Positions 41,481 through 50,295 of a DNA stretch of 64,000 nt are shown here, one piece after another. The stretch comes from an uncultured Streptococcus sp. (GTDB taxonomy: Bacteria; Bacillota; Bacilli; Lactobacillales; Streptococcaceae), in assembly GCF_901875575.1 (NCBI RefSeq), contig NZ_CABFMF010000011.1:310001-374000 (forward strand), in the 5' to 3' direction. Within the stretch, counting starts at the first letter, position 1, and each line of letters opens with the position of its first letter. The position numbers were made by a program, and so were the translations under genes. The notes below the pieces were generated by a model that was given only the letters and a program-made list of their open reading frames with translations, searched no databases and was not told the origin of the DNA.

Positions 41481-43212
41481 GCAAGAACAATGGGATGTAT
41501 TAAAGCGCTTGATGTCCTATCTCAAGCCCTATGGCCTCCTGACCTTTTTGGCACTCAGTTTTCTCCTAGCGACGACGGTTATTAAAAGTGTTATTCCCCT
41601 CGTGGCTTCCCACTTTATCGACCAGTATCTGAGCAATCTTAACCAACTCGCTGTGACCGTTTTGCTGGCCTACTATGGTCTTTATATCCTGCAAACTCTA
41701 GTTCAGTATGTCGGCAATCTTCTCTTTGCGCGGGTGTCCTACAGTATTGTAAGGGATATTCGTCGCGATGCCTTTGCTAATATGGAGAGGCTGGGTATGT
41801 CTTATTTTGACAAGACGCCAGCAGGCTCCATCGTCTCTCGTTTGACAAATGATACTGAGACCATCAGCGATATGTTTTCGGGAATTTTATCCAGCTTTAT
41901 CTCAGCAGTTTTCATCTTTCTGACAACTCTTTATACTATGTTGGTGCTGGATTTTCGTTTGACTGCTTTAGTCTTGCTCTTTCTCCCCTTGATTTTCCTT
42001 TTGGTCAATCTCTATCGGAAAAAATCAGTGAAAATCATTGAGAAAACCAGAAGTCTCTTGTCAGATATCAATAGTAAGCTGGCCGAAAACATCGAAGGAA
42101 TCAGGATTATCCAGGCCTTTAATCAAGAGAAACGTCTACAGTCAGAGTTTGATGAAATCAACCAAGAACACTTGGTCTTTGCCAACCGTTCTGTAGCCTT
42201 GGATGCCCTTTTTTTGCGCCCTGCCATGAGTTTGCTTAAACTCCTAGGATATGCAGTTCTAATGGCCTATTTTGGCTACCGTGGCCTTTCTATCGGGATA
42301 ACGGCGGGAACCATGTATGCCTTTATCCAGTATATCAATCGTCTCTTTGATCCCCTGATTGAGGTGACGCAAAACTTTTCAACCCTTCAAACGTCTATGG
42401 TGTCTGCTGGCCGTGTCTTTGCCTTGATTGACGAGACGACCTATGAGCCTCTTCAAGAAGATGGGCAGGCTAAAGTCAAAGAAGGCAATATTCGATTTGA
42501 ACATGTGTGCTTCTCATATGATGGCAAACATCCGATTCTGGATGACATTTCCTTTTCAGTTAACAAGGGGGAGACCATTGCCTTTGTAGGTCATACAGGT
42601 TCAGGAAAATCGTCGATCATCAATGTTCTCATGCGCTTTTATGAATTTCAGTCAGGGCGCATTCTCTTGGATGGTGTGGATATCAGGGACTATAGTCAGG
42701 AAGAGTTGAGAAAAAACATCGGTCTGGTCTTGCAGGAACCCTTCCTCTATCATGGAACCATTAAGTCCAATATCGCCATGTACCAAGATATCAATGATGA
42801 GCAGGTCCAGGCTGCAGCAGTCTTCGTGGATGCAGATTCCTTTATTCAAGAACTTCCCCAGGGTTATGATTCGCCTGTTTCTGAGCGTGGTTCCAGCTTT
42901 TCGACTGGTCAGCGCCAGCTTCTTGCCTTTGCTAGAACAGTCGCCAGTCAGCCTAAAATCCTGATTTTGGATGAAGCGACAGCCAATATTGACTCTGAAA
43001 CAGAAAGTCTGGTTCAAGCTTCTCTGGCTAAGATGAGACAGGGGCGGACAACCATTGCTATCGCCCATCGCCTTTCTACTATCCAAGACGCCAACTGTAT
43101 CTATGTTTTGGACAAGGGGAGCATTATCGAGAGTGGAACTCATGAGGAACTCTTGGACTTGGGAGGTACTTACCACAAGATGTATAGCTTGCAGGCTGGG
43201 GCCATGTCTTAA
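41470..43212 (+). CDS. ABC exporter half-transporter, subunit 2
   Basis: 580 residues with the same plan as its partner. Walker A GHTGSGKSS, Walker B ILILDEATANID with the catalytic Glu, H-loop AIAHRLST. The signature reads FSTGQRQL instead of LSGGQ. The combination with the Asp in the partner gives one canonical and one degenerate ATP site, typical of heterodimeric exporters. Overlap with the upstream gene indicates translational coupling. Confidence 0.9.
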   Translation: MQNKQEQWDVLKRLMSYLKPYGLLTFLALSFLLATTVIKSVIPLVASHFIDQYLSNLNQLAVTVLLAYYGLYILQTLVQYVGNLLFARVSYSIVRDIRRDAFANMERLGMSYFDKTPAGSIVSRLTNDTETISDMFSGILSSFISAVFIFLTTLYTMLVLDFRLTALVLLFLPLIFLLVNLYRKKSVKIIEKTRSLLSDINSKLAENIEGIRIIQAFNQEKRLQSEFDEINQEHLVFANRSVALDALFLRPAMSLLKLLGYAVLMAYFGYRGLSIGITAGTMYAFIQYINRLFDPLIEVTQNFSTLQTSMVSAGRVFALIDETTYEPLQEDGQAKVKEGNIRFEHVCFSYDGKHPILDDISFSVNKGETIAFVGHTGSGKSSIINVLMRFYEFQSGRILLDGVDIRDYSQEELRKNIGLVLQEPFLYHGTIKSNIAMYQDINDEQVQAAAVFVDADSFIQELPQGYDSPVSERGSSFSTGQRQLLAFARTVASQPKILILDEATANIDSETESLVQASLAKMRQGRTTIAIAHRLSTIQDANCIYVLDKGSIIESGTHEELLDLGGTYHKMYSLQAGAMS

Positions 43213-43316
43213 GGAGGGAATCCTTTAAAACACAGATTTCTTGCTCCACCTTTTCCATTTTGTGGTATAATGAAAACTGTTGCTAAATACTATACTAAAA
43301 ACAAAGGAGAAACAAG

Positions 43317-44009
43317 ATGCTGAAATGGGAAGACTTGCCCGTAGAAATGCAATCAAGCGAGGTTGAGTCTTACTACCAGCTTGTCTCTAAAAGGAAAGGT
43401 TCGCTGATTTTCAAGCGGTTCCTAGATTGTTTTCTGGCTTTGATTTTGTTAATTTTGACTTCCCCAGTCTTTCTAATCTTGGGCTTATGGATCAAGTTAG
43501 ACAGTAAGGGGCCGGTCATTTACAAACAAGAGCGAGTGACCCAGTACAACCGTCGCTTTAAAATCTGGAAGTTCCGTACCATGGTGACAGATGCAGATAA
43601 AAAGGGTAGCCTAGTGACATCTGCTAACGACAGTCGGATTACCAAGGTGGGAAATTTCATCCGTCGTGTGCGTTTGGATGAATTGCCACAATTAGTCAAT
43701 GTCATCAAAGGAGAGATGTCCTTTGTGGGGACACGACCTGAAGTGCCACACTATACAGACCAGTATAGTCCTGAGATGATGGCGACCTTGCTCTTACCGG
43801 CAGGGATTACCTCTCCAGCCAGCATCAACTACAAGGATGAGGATACTATCATCAGTCAAATGACGGAGAAAGGTCTGTCCGTCGACCAAGTCTATATGGA
43901 GCACGTCCTTCCTGAGAAGATGCGCTATAACCTTGCCTATCTCCGAGAGTTTAGTTTTCTTGGGGACATTAAAATCATGTTTCAAACCGTGTTTGAAGTG
44001 CTAAAGTAA
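43317..44009 (+). CDS. Undecaprenyl-phosphate sugar transferase, probable AATGal-1-P transferase for teichoic acid
   Basis: 230 residues of the bacterial sugar transferase (PglC/WbaP C-terminal) family. A membrane helix (about 38-58) precedes the catalytic part: KLDSKGPVIYKQERVTQYNRRFKIWKFRTMVTDAD and RRVRLDELPQLVNVIKGEMSFVGTRPEVPHY. It moves a phosphosugar onto undecaprenyl phosphate. Next to the aminotransferase, it matches the pneumococcal pair (spr1655/spr1654 as I recall) that starts teichoic acid repeat synthesis with AATGal. It has an extended -10 promoter TGGTATAAT (43263-43271) and a strong AAAGGAG ribosome binding site. Confidence 0.82.
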   Translation: MLKWEDLPVEMQSSEVESYYQLVSKRKGSLIFKRFLDCFLALILLILTSPVFLILGLWIKLDSKGPVIYKQERVTQYNRRFKIWKFRTMVTDADKKGSLVTSANDSRITKVGNFIRRVRLDELPQLVNVIKGEMSFVGTRPEVPHYTDQYSPEMMATLLLPAGITSPASINYKDEDTIISQMTEKGLSVDQVYMEHVLPEKMRYNLAYLREFSFLGDIKIMFQTVFEVLK

Positions 44010-44051
44010 AGTAGTCATGAGAAAATGAGTACAGATAAAAGGAGCAAATCA

Positions 44052-45281
44052 ATGCCAAATTACAATATTCCATTTTCGCCACCCGATATCACAGAAGCAG
44101 AAATTGCTGAAGTAGCAGATACTCTTCGTTCTGGTTGGATTACAACAGGTCCTAAGACAAAAGAACTGGAACGTCGTCTGTCTCTCTACACACAGACTCC
44201 CAAAACGGTCTGCCTGAATTCAGCGACTGCAGCTCTTGAGTTGATTTTGCGAGTATTGGAAGTGGGGCCTGGTGATGAAGTCATCGTTCCAGCCATGACC
44301 TATACAGCTTCATGTAGTGTTATCACTCACGTAGGAGCGACTCCTGTCATGGTAGATATCCAAGCAGATACCTTTGAGATGGACTATGACCAACTTGAGC
44401 AAGCTATCACTGAAAAAACCAAGGTGATCATCCCAGTAGAGCTTGCAGGGATTGTTTGCGACTATGACCGCTTGTTCCAAGTTGTGGAAAACAAACGTGA
44501 CCTCTTTACTGCTTCAAGCAAGTGGCAAAAGGCCTTTAACCGTATTGTGATTGTCTCTGATAGTGCCCATGCCTTGGGATCTACTTATAAAGGACAACCA
44601 GCTGGTTCTATCGCTGACTTTACTTCCTTCTCATTCCATGCTGTTAAGAATTTTACAACGGCAGAGGGTGGAAGTGCGACTTGGAAGGCCAATCCAGCTA
44701 TTGATGACGAAGAGATGTACAGAGAATTCCAAATCCTTTCTCTTCACGGTCAGACTAAAGATGCTCTTGCTAAGATGCAACTGGGTTCATGGGAATACGA
44801 TATCGTAACACCAGCTTACAAGTGCAACATGACCGATATCATGGCGTCACTTGGTTTGGTCCAATTAGATCGATACCCAAGTTTGTTGCAACGCCGTAAG
44901 GACATTGTGGATCGCTATGATCGTGGTTTTGCAGGTTCTCGCATCCATCCTTTGGCACACAAGACTGATACTGTAGAATCTTCACGCCACCTCTACATCA
45001 CCCATGTAGAAGGAGCAAGTCTAGAAGAACGCAATCTTATCATCCAAGAATTGGCCAAAGCAGGAATTGCAAGTAATGTACACTACAAACCACTTCCTCT
45101 TTTGACAGCCTATAAGAATCTTGGCTTTGATATGGCGAATTATCCCAAGGCCTATGCCTTCTTTGAAAATGAAATTACCCTTCCTCTTCACACTAAACTA
45201 AGCGATGAAGAAGTGGACTATATCATTGAGACTTTCAAAACAGTTTCTGAAAAAGTGCTAGCTTCATCAAAAAAATCGTAA
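44052..45281 (+). CDS. DegT/DnrJ/EryC1 PLP-dependent sugar aminotransferase, probable AATGal synthesis
   Basis: 409 residues from ATG 44052, which has AAAAGGAG upstream; the ATG at 44025 adds nine residues without a good ribosome binding site. The PLP Lys lies in SFHAVKNFTTAEGG, and VCLNSATAALELILR with PAMTYTASCSV are typical of the family. These enzymes aminate C4 of nucleotide keto-sugars. With the preceding sugar transferase it probably makes and loads 2-acetamido-4-amino-trideoxygalactose, the first sugar of mitis-group teichoic acids. Confidence 0.82.
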   Translation: MPNYNIPFSPPDITEAEIAEVADTLRSGWITTGPKTKELERRLSLYTQTPKTVCLNSATAALELILRVLEVGPGDEVIVPAMTYTASCSVITHVGATPVMVDIQADTFEMDYDQLEQAITEKTKVIIPVELAGIVCDYDRLFQVVENKRDLFTASSKWQKAFNRIVIVSDSAHALGSTYKGQPAGSIADFTSFSFHAVKNFTTAEGGSATWKANPAIDDEEMYREFQILSLHGQTKDALAKMQLGSWEYDIVTPAYKCNMTDIMASLGLVQLDRYPSLLQRRKDIVDRYDRGFAGSRIHPLAHKTDTVESSRHLYITHVEGASLEERNLIIQELAKAGIASNVHYKPLPLLTAYKNLGFDMANYPKAYAFFENEITLPLHTKLSDEEVDYIIETFKTVSEKVLASSKKS

Positions 45282-45288
45282 AAAAGTA

Positions 45289-45317
45289 TTGACAAAGAAA
45301 AAACAAAGTATTAAAAT
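45289..45317 (+). promoter_or_regulatory. Promoter of the tryptophan region
   Basis: TTGACA (45289-45294), 17-base spacer, TAAAAT (45312-45317). It immediately precedes the first T-box leader. I see no equally good promoter between the two leaders. Confidence 0.8.
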
Positions 45318-45324
45318 AAATTCA

Positions 45325-45578
45325 ACAAATCAGAAAAGTAACTATTTTTGATCTTCAGGGAGCCTGTGGTGATTGTGAACAGGTGGTTGGAAGTAGTGAA
45401 AGTGGGCTGATTTTAAAAATGAGTTTGAAACAATGAAAATTCGGTGCGCACACCTTACAGTGCAACTTGTTGTTAGACAAGGCAGAGATGTAAAGGGGAT
45501 AGTCCCTTTACAATTGAGGTGGCACCGCGTTACTAACGCCCTCACGCAGAGTAATTTTCTGTGTGTGGGCTTTTTTTT
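45325..45578 (+). ncRNA. T-box leader 1 (probable tRNA-Trp)
   Basis: The T-box sequence AATTGAGGTGGCACCGCG is at 45512-45529. Stem I has the apical CCTGT-GGTGATTGTGA-ACAGG hairpin (about 45363-45385). In the 3' side of Stem I, GAAAGTGGGC carries a UGG codon as likely specifier. A terminator GCCCTCACGCAGA ... TTCTGTGTGTGGGC with eight T ends it (45538-45578). It is directly followed by a trpB fragment instead of a complete gene. Confidence 0.88.
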
Positions 45579-45583
45579 CATAT

Positions 45584-45712
45584 ATGCGAATTATCAATGA
45601 AGCAGTCAAACGAGCATTAAAACTTAGTAAAGATGAAATCATCATCAATGTCTCTGGTCGTGGAGATAAGGACGTAGCTGCGATTGCAGACTACCTAGAA
45701 GCTAAAAAATAA
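45584..45712 (+). pseudogene. trpB 3' fragment between the two T-boxes
   Basis: 42 codons from ATG 45584: MRIINEAVKRALKLSKDEII, then [22 protein letters not shown] and a stop. SGRGDKDV is the conserved phosphate-binding tail of tryptophan synthase beta chains. It is not a copy of the resident trpB end, which reads [23 protein letters not shown], so it comes from another trpB lineage. No ribosome binding site precedes the ATG; the T run of the first terminator is there instead. Confidence 0.8.
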
Positions 45713-45719
45713 TAGATGG

Positions 45720-45960
45720 AAAAATTACAGTCTTTTCTCTCACAGAGAGCTTGTGGTTGCTGGGAACAAGCAGAGAAAGCTGTAAGGTTGGGTCTATCTG
45801 AAATGGGAGAAGAAAACATAATTCTCAAGGGAGTGCCCTTTATCGCACAGCCTGTTACAGGAGGTATCTGAGACAGGAATGAGAGATAGGAGAAGTCCTA
45901 TAATTGAGGTGGCACCGCGAATTTCGTCCTCACGCAAGTTATTTTGCGTGGGGATTTTTC
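45720..45960 (+). ncRNA. T-box leader 2 (probable tRNA-Trp)
   Basis: The T-box sequence AATTGAGGTGGCACCGCG, identical to leader 1, is at 45902-45919. Stem I apical hairpin GCTTGT-GGTTGCTGGGA-ACAAGC lies near 45749-45771, with TGAAATGGGAG (UGG) as probable specifier. Terminator CCTCACGCAA ... TTGCGTGGGG and T run at 45928-45959. It leads directly to trpE. Confidence 0.9.
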
Positions 45961-46005
45961 ATACAGTCGCCACGAACTAGAATTAGAACTGAAAGGGAAA
46001 TTACA

Positions 46006-47367
46006 ATGGAACGAATCATTCATGGAGATGTCTTATCACCAATCTTGGCTTATATGCGTCTAAAGGGGCAACATAAGGTTATTTTAGAAAGTATTCCGAG
46101 AGACAAGGAAACAGCTCGTTTTTCTATCCTAGCTTATAATCCAGTTTTTGAGATTAAGTTTGAAAATGGAGTCCTTTATCAAAATGGTCAAGTGATTGAT
46201 CGGGATCCCTTGGATTTCCTTTATGAAGTGACTCATAAGAGCCAGCACCATTCAGATCTACCTTTTGGTGGGGGAGCCATTGGTTTTGTGGGTTACGATA
46301 TGATTTCGCTTTATGAAGAAATTGGTCAAATTCCTGAAGATACAATTGGAACGCCAGACATGCATTTCTTCGTCTATGAGAGTTACATTGTCTTTGACCA
46401 CAAGAAGGAAAAAATCCATGTCATCGAGGATGCTCTTTATAGCGAGCGCAGTCAAGAAGACTTGGAAAAAGCTTTGAATCAAGTGCTTGAGGAATTACGT
46501 ATCCCTGCTCCAAATGAATTTGAAGACTTGGATCTATCTCCGTTAGACTTCAAACCGCATATCGCTCCTCAAAAGTTTGAGGAAATGGTGGAAACAGCTC
46601 GTGACTTGATTCGTAATGGCGACATGTTCCAGTGCGTGCTCAGTCAGCGCTTCTCAGCAGAGGTTACTGGAAATCCATTTGACTTCTACAGAAATCTCCG
46701 CGTGACCAATCCATCTAATTACCTTTATTTCTATGACTTTGGGGATTATCAAATCATCGGTGCCAGTCCAGAAAGTTTGGTTTCTGTCAAAAATGGCATC
46801 GTGACAACCAATCCGATTGCGGGTACACGACCAAGAGGCGCTACGGATGAAGAAGACAAGGCTTTGGCGACAGACCTGCTTTCGGATGAGAAGGAAACAG
46901 CAGAGCATCGGATGTTAGTAGACTTGGGACGAAATGATATTGGCCGCATCTCTGAGACGGCCAGTGTCCAAGTCACCAAGTATATGGAAGTGGAACTTTT
47001 CCGTTATGTCATGCATTTGACCAGTGTGGTCAAGGGATGTTTGCTTCCAGAACTCACTGCTATGGATGCCTTGAAATCAACACTTCCAGCTGGAACCGTT
47101 TCTGGAGCACCAAAGATTCGGGCGATGAGACGCATCTATGAACTGGAAACGGAAAAACGGGGCGTATACGCAGGAGCGATTGGCTACTTGTCTGCGACGG
47201 GTGATATGGATTTCGCCATTGCCATTCGAACGATGATTCTAAAAAATCAAACAGCCTATGTGCAGGCTGGGGCAGGGATTGTCTACGACTCCATCGCCCA
47301 AAACGAATACCAAGAAACCATTAACAAAGCAAAATCTATGACTAGAATTGGAGAACTAAGACCATGA
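46006..47367 (+). CDS. trpE: Anthranilate synthase component I
   Basis: 453 residues from ATG 46006, with GAAAGGGA upstream; the longer frame begins inside the T-box terminator region. Chorismate-binding motifs: FDFYRNLRVTNPSNYLYFYDF, PIAGTRPRGATDEED, LVDLGRNDIGRIS, TLPAGTVSGAPKIRAMRRIYELE and AGAGIVYDS. It uses ammonia delivered by TrpG to make anthranilate from chorismate. Some streptococcal TrpE proteins lack part of the N-terminal feedback region; here the N-terminus contains LESIPRDKETARFSILAYNP, an LLES-like inhibitory element, so feedback by tryptophan is likely. Confidence 0.95.
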   Translation: MERIIHGDVLSPILAYMRLKGQHKVILESIPRDKETARFSILAYNPVFEIKFENGVLYQNGQVIDRDPLDFLYEVTHKSQHHSDLPFGGGAIGFVGYDMISLYEEIGQIPEDTIGTPDMHFFVYESYIVFDHKKEKIHVIEDALYSERSQEDLEKALNQVLEELRIPAPNEFEDLDLSPLDFKPHIAPQKFEEMVETARDLIRNGDMFQCVLSQRFSAEVTGNPFDFYRNLRVTNPSNYLYFYDFGDYQIIGASPESLVSVKNGIVTTNPIAGTRPRGATDEEDKALATDLLSDEKETAEHRMLVDLGRNDIGRISETASVQVTKYMEVELFRYVMHLTSVVKGCLLPELTAMDALKSTLPAGTVSGAPKIRAMRRIYELETEKRGVYAGAIGYLSATGDMDFAIAIRTMILKNQTAYVQAGAGIVYDSIAQNEYQETINKAKSMTRIGELRP

Positions 47368-47930
47368 TTTTATTGATTGATAACTATGATTCTTTTACCT
47401 ATAACTTGGCTCAATACATTGGGAATTTTGCAGAAGTGCAGGTCTTGAGAAATGATGATCCCAAGCTGTATGAAGAAGCTGAAAAAGCAGATGGTCTGGT
47501 CTTTTCTCCTGGTCCTGGTTGGCCAGTTGATGCTGGAAAGATGGAAGACATGATTCGTGATTTTGCTGGCAAGAAGCCGATTTTAGGGATTTGTTTGGGC
47601 CACCAAGCCATCGCAGAAGTCTTTGGTGGTAAGTTAGGCTTGGCTCCCAAAGTCATGCATGGGAAACAGAGCAATATCAGCTTTGAAGCGCCATCTGTTT
47701 TGTATCAAGGCATCGAGGATGGCCGTGCGGTCATGCGTTACCACAGTATTTTGATTGAAGAAATGCCAGAAGACTTTGAAGTGACAGCTCGTTCGACTGA
47801 TGACCAAGCCATCATGGGGATTCAACATAAAAACCTGCCGATCTATGGCTTCCAGTACCATCCAGAGAGTATCGGAACGCCAGATGGCTTGTCGTCTATT
47901 CGGAATTTTATCGAGAAGGTTGTAAAGTGA
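47364..47930 (+). CDS. trpG: Anthranilate synthase component II (glutamine amidotransferase)
   Basis: 188 residues of the class I amidotransferase family. NYDSFTYNLAQYIG, FSPGPGWP, the nucleophile elbow GICLGHQAIAE (Cys near residue 77) and YHPESIGTPDG with the catalytic His and Glu are present. It supplies ammonia to TrpE. Overlaps trpE by 4 bases. Confidence 0.96.
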   Translation: MILLIDNYDSFTYNLAQYIGNFAEVQVLRNDDPKLYEEAEKADGLVFSPGPGWPVDAGKMEDMIRDFAGKKPILGICLGHQAIAEVFGGKLGLAPKVMHGKQSNISFEAPSVLYQGIEDGRAVMRYHSILIEEMPEDFEVTARSTDDQAIMGIQHKNLPIYGFQYHPESIGTPDGLSSIRNFIEKVVK

Positions 47931-47940
47931 GGGAACTAGG

Positions 47941-48945
47941 ATGAAAGAGATTATTGAAAAACTAGCAAAATTTGAAAATTTATCAGGTGTGGAAATGACG
48001 GATGTCATTGAGCGTATCGTAACTGGGCGTGTAACAGAGGCACAGATTGCTTCTCTTCTCTTGGCGCTTAAGATGAAGGGGGAAACACCTGAAGAACGCA
48101 CAGCCATTGCCCAAGTCATGAGAGGCCATGCTCAACATATTCCAACTGAAATTCATGATGCCATGGATAACTGTGGTACAGGTGGGGACAAGTCTTTCAG
48201 CTTTAACATTTCGACAACTGCAGCCTTTGTCTTGGCTGGTGGTGGTGTTCACATGGCAAAACACGGTAACCGCTCGATTTCTTCTAAATCTGGTTCTGCA
48301 GATGTCCTCGAAGCCTTGGGTATCAACCTAGACCTCAAACCAGCTGATCTAGGTAAAGTCTTTGATAAGACTGGAATCGTCTTTCTCTTTGCTAAAAATA
48401 TGCACCCAGCTATGAAATACATCATGCCAGCTCGTTTGGAACTAGGAATTCCAACAATCATGAACTTGACTGGTCCCCTGATTCACCCAATGGCTTTGGA
48501 AACACAGCTTCTTGGAATTAGTCGTCCAGAACTGCTAGAAAGTACAGCTCAGGTTTTGAAAAATATGGGTCGCAAACGTGCCATTGTGGTTGCTGGGCCA
48601 GAAGGATTGGATGAAGCTGGTTTGAATGGAACAACCAAGATTGCACTTCTTGCAAATGGCGAAATCACCTTATCAAGCTTTAGTCCAGAGGATTTGGGGA
48701 TGGAGCGCTACGCTATCGAAGATATCCGTGGTGGCAATGCCCAGGAAAATGCAGAAATTTTGCTCAGCGTTCTGAAGAACGAAGCAAGTCCATTCTTGGA
48801 AACGACAGTTTTAAATGCTGGTCTTGGTTTCTATGCTAATGGTAAGGTAGCTAGTATCAAGGAAGGTGTTGCCTTGGCCCGTCAAGTGATTGCTGGTGGC
48901 AAGGCTCTTGAAAAACTCAGACTGTTACAGGAGTACCAAAAATGA
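47941..48945 (+). CDS. trpD: Anthranilate phosphoribosyltransferase
   Basis: 334 residues. DNCGTGGDKSFSFNISTTAAFV (about 76-97), HGNRSISSKSGSADVLEALG and HPAMKYIMPARLELGIPTIMNLTGPL are the PRPP- and anthranilate-binding segments. It forms phosphoribosyl-anthranilate. It starts 10 bases after trpG. Confidence 0.97.
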   Translation: MKEIIEKLAKFENLSGVEMTDVIERIVTGRVTEAQIASLLLALKMKGETPEERTAIAQVMRGHAQHIPTEIHDAMDNCGTGGDKSFSFNISTTAAFVLAGGGVHMAKHGNRSISSKSGSADVLEALGINLDLKPADLGKVFDKTGIVFLFAKNMHPAMKYIMPARLELGIPTIMNLTGPLIHPMALETQLLGISRPELLESTAQVLKNMGRKRAIVVAGPEGLDEAGLNGTTKIALLANGEITLSSFSPEDLGMERYAIEDIRGGNAQENAEILLSVLKNEASPFLETTVLNAGLGFYANGKVASIKEGVALARQVIAGGKALEKLRLLQEYQK

Positions 48946-49709
48946 GTCAGGAATTTTTAGCACGAATCTTGGAGCAGAAGGCGCGTGAGGTCGAGCAGAT
49001 GAAGCTGGAGCAAATCCAGCCCCTGCGTCAAACCTATCGCTTGGCAGAATTTTTGAAGAATCATCAGGAACGCTTGCAGGTAATCGCTGAGGTCAAGAAA
49101 GCTAGTCCTAGTCTGGGAGATATCAATCTCGATGTGGATATCGTGCAACAGGCCCAGACTTATGAAGCGAACGGAGCAGTGATGATTTCTGTTCTGACAG
49201 ATGAAGTTTTCTTTAAAGGGCACCTGGATTATCTACGGGAGATTTCCAGTCAGGTACAGATTCCAACGCTCAACAAGGACTTTATCATCGATGAAAAGCA
49301 AATCATCCGTGCTCGCAATGCAGGTGCGACAGTCATCTTGCTCATTGTCGCCGCCTTATCCGAAGAACGTCTTAAGGAACTCTATGACTATGCGACAGAG
49401 CTTGGTCTGGAAGTCTTGGTGGAAACTCACAATCTTGCTGAACTAGAAGTAGCCCACAGACTTGGTGCTCAGATTATTGGGGTCAATAACCGAAACTTGA
49501 CCACCTTTGAGGTTGACTTACAGACCAGTGTAGACTTGGCTAAACATTTCAAAGATGATTGCTTGTACATTTCTGAATCTGCTATTTTCACAGGGCAGGA
49601 TGCGGAGCGAGTAGCACCGTACTTTAACGGAATTTTGGTTGGGACAGCTCTCATGCAGGCAGAAGATGTGGCCCAGAGAATCAAGGAGTTGCAGATTGAC
49701 AAAGGTTAA
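48942..49709 (+). CDS. trpC: Indole-3-glycerol-phosphate synthase
   Basis: 255 residues, TIM barrel. IAEVKKASPSLGDI (about 46-59) contains the catalytic Lys, VLTDEVFFKGHLDYL and NTLNKDFIID-like segments follow, then GVNNRNLTTFEVDL and SESAIFTGQDAERV. A monofunctional enzyme, not fused to trpF. Overlaps trpD by 4 bases. Confidence 0.96.
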   Translation: MSQEFLARILEQKAREVEQMKLEQIQPLRQTYRLAEFLKNHQERLQVIAEVKKASPSLGDINLDVDIVQQAQTYEANGAVMISVLTDEVFFKGHLDYLREISSQVQIPTLNKDFIIDEKQIIRARNAGATVILLIVAALSEERLKELYDYATELGLEVLVETHNLAELEVAHRLGAQIIGVNNRNLTTFEVDLQTSVDLAKHFKDDCLYISESAIFTGQDAERVAPYFNGILVGTALMQAEDVAQRIKELQIDKG

Positions 49710-50295
49710 AATTTGTGGATTATCGACCAAAGAAGCGGTGGTAACAGCCGTTTCAGCAGGAGCCGACTACATCGGTTTTGTCTTTGCACCTAGTAAAAGA
49801 CAGGTGACCTTGAATCAGGCTGTCGAGTTGGCAAAGCTCATTCCTGCAGATGTAAAAAAGGTTGGTGTATTTGTTTCACCAAGTCGGGCTCAACTGCTAG
49901 AAGTCATTGACAAAGTTGGCTTGGACTTAGTTCAAGTTCACGGTCAAGTGGCGGATAATTTATTTGAGAATGTGCCTTGTGCCAGTATTCAGGCTGTGCA
50001 GGTGGATGGAGAGGGTCATGTGCCCAATTCTCAGGCAGACTATCTACTCTTTGATGCCCCTGTAGCTGGGAGTGGCCAGACCTTTGATTGGGGTCAACTG
50101 GATACGACTGGATTAACTCAGCCTTTCTTTATCGCAGGTGGGCTTAATGAAGATAATGTTGTAAAAGCAATTCAACACTTTACTCCCTATGCAGTAGATG
50201 TATCAAGCGGAGTGGAGACAGATGGACAAAAAGATCATGAAAAGATTAGAAGATTTATAGAGAGGGTAAAGCATGGCATATCAGGAACCAAATAA
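49696..50295 (+). CDS. trpF: Phosphoribosylanthranilate isomerase
   Basis: 199 residues starting at TTG 49696, giving MTKVKICGLSTKEAV, the family N-terminus with the catalytic Cys in KICGL. An AAGGAG lies upstream inside trpC. GADYIGFVFAPSKRQV, VGVFV, DLVQVHG and a C-terminal DVSSGVETDGQKDHEKI are typical. It overlaps trpC by 14 bases and trpB by 23 bases. Confidence 0.95.
   Translation: MTKVKICGLSTKEAVVTAVSAGADYIGFVFAPSKRQVTLNQAVELAKLIPADVKKVGVFVSPSRAQLLEVIDKVGLDLVQVHGQVADNLFENVPCASIQAVQVDGEGHVPNSQADYLLFDAPVAGSGQTFDWGQLDTTGLTQPFFIAGGLNEDNVVKAIQHFTPYAVDVSSGVETDGQKDHEKIRRFIERVKHGISGTK

Noticed and set aside
39735..43212. Heterodimeric exporter as a new degenerate-site system
   Set aside because: Asp for Glu in one subunit and an altered signature in the other are usual for LmrCD-like heterodimers, so this is not unusual.
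45342..45581. Minus-strand ORF of 79 codons across the first T-box
   Set aside because: It is a shadow of the leader RNA, with no ribosome binding site and no protein-like composition.
45904..46005. Longer N-terminus of TrpE
   Set aside because: It would start inside the T-box sequence and cross the terminator. The ATG at 46006 has a ribosome binding site and the family N-terminus.
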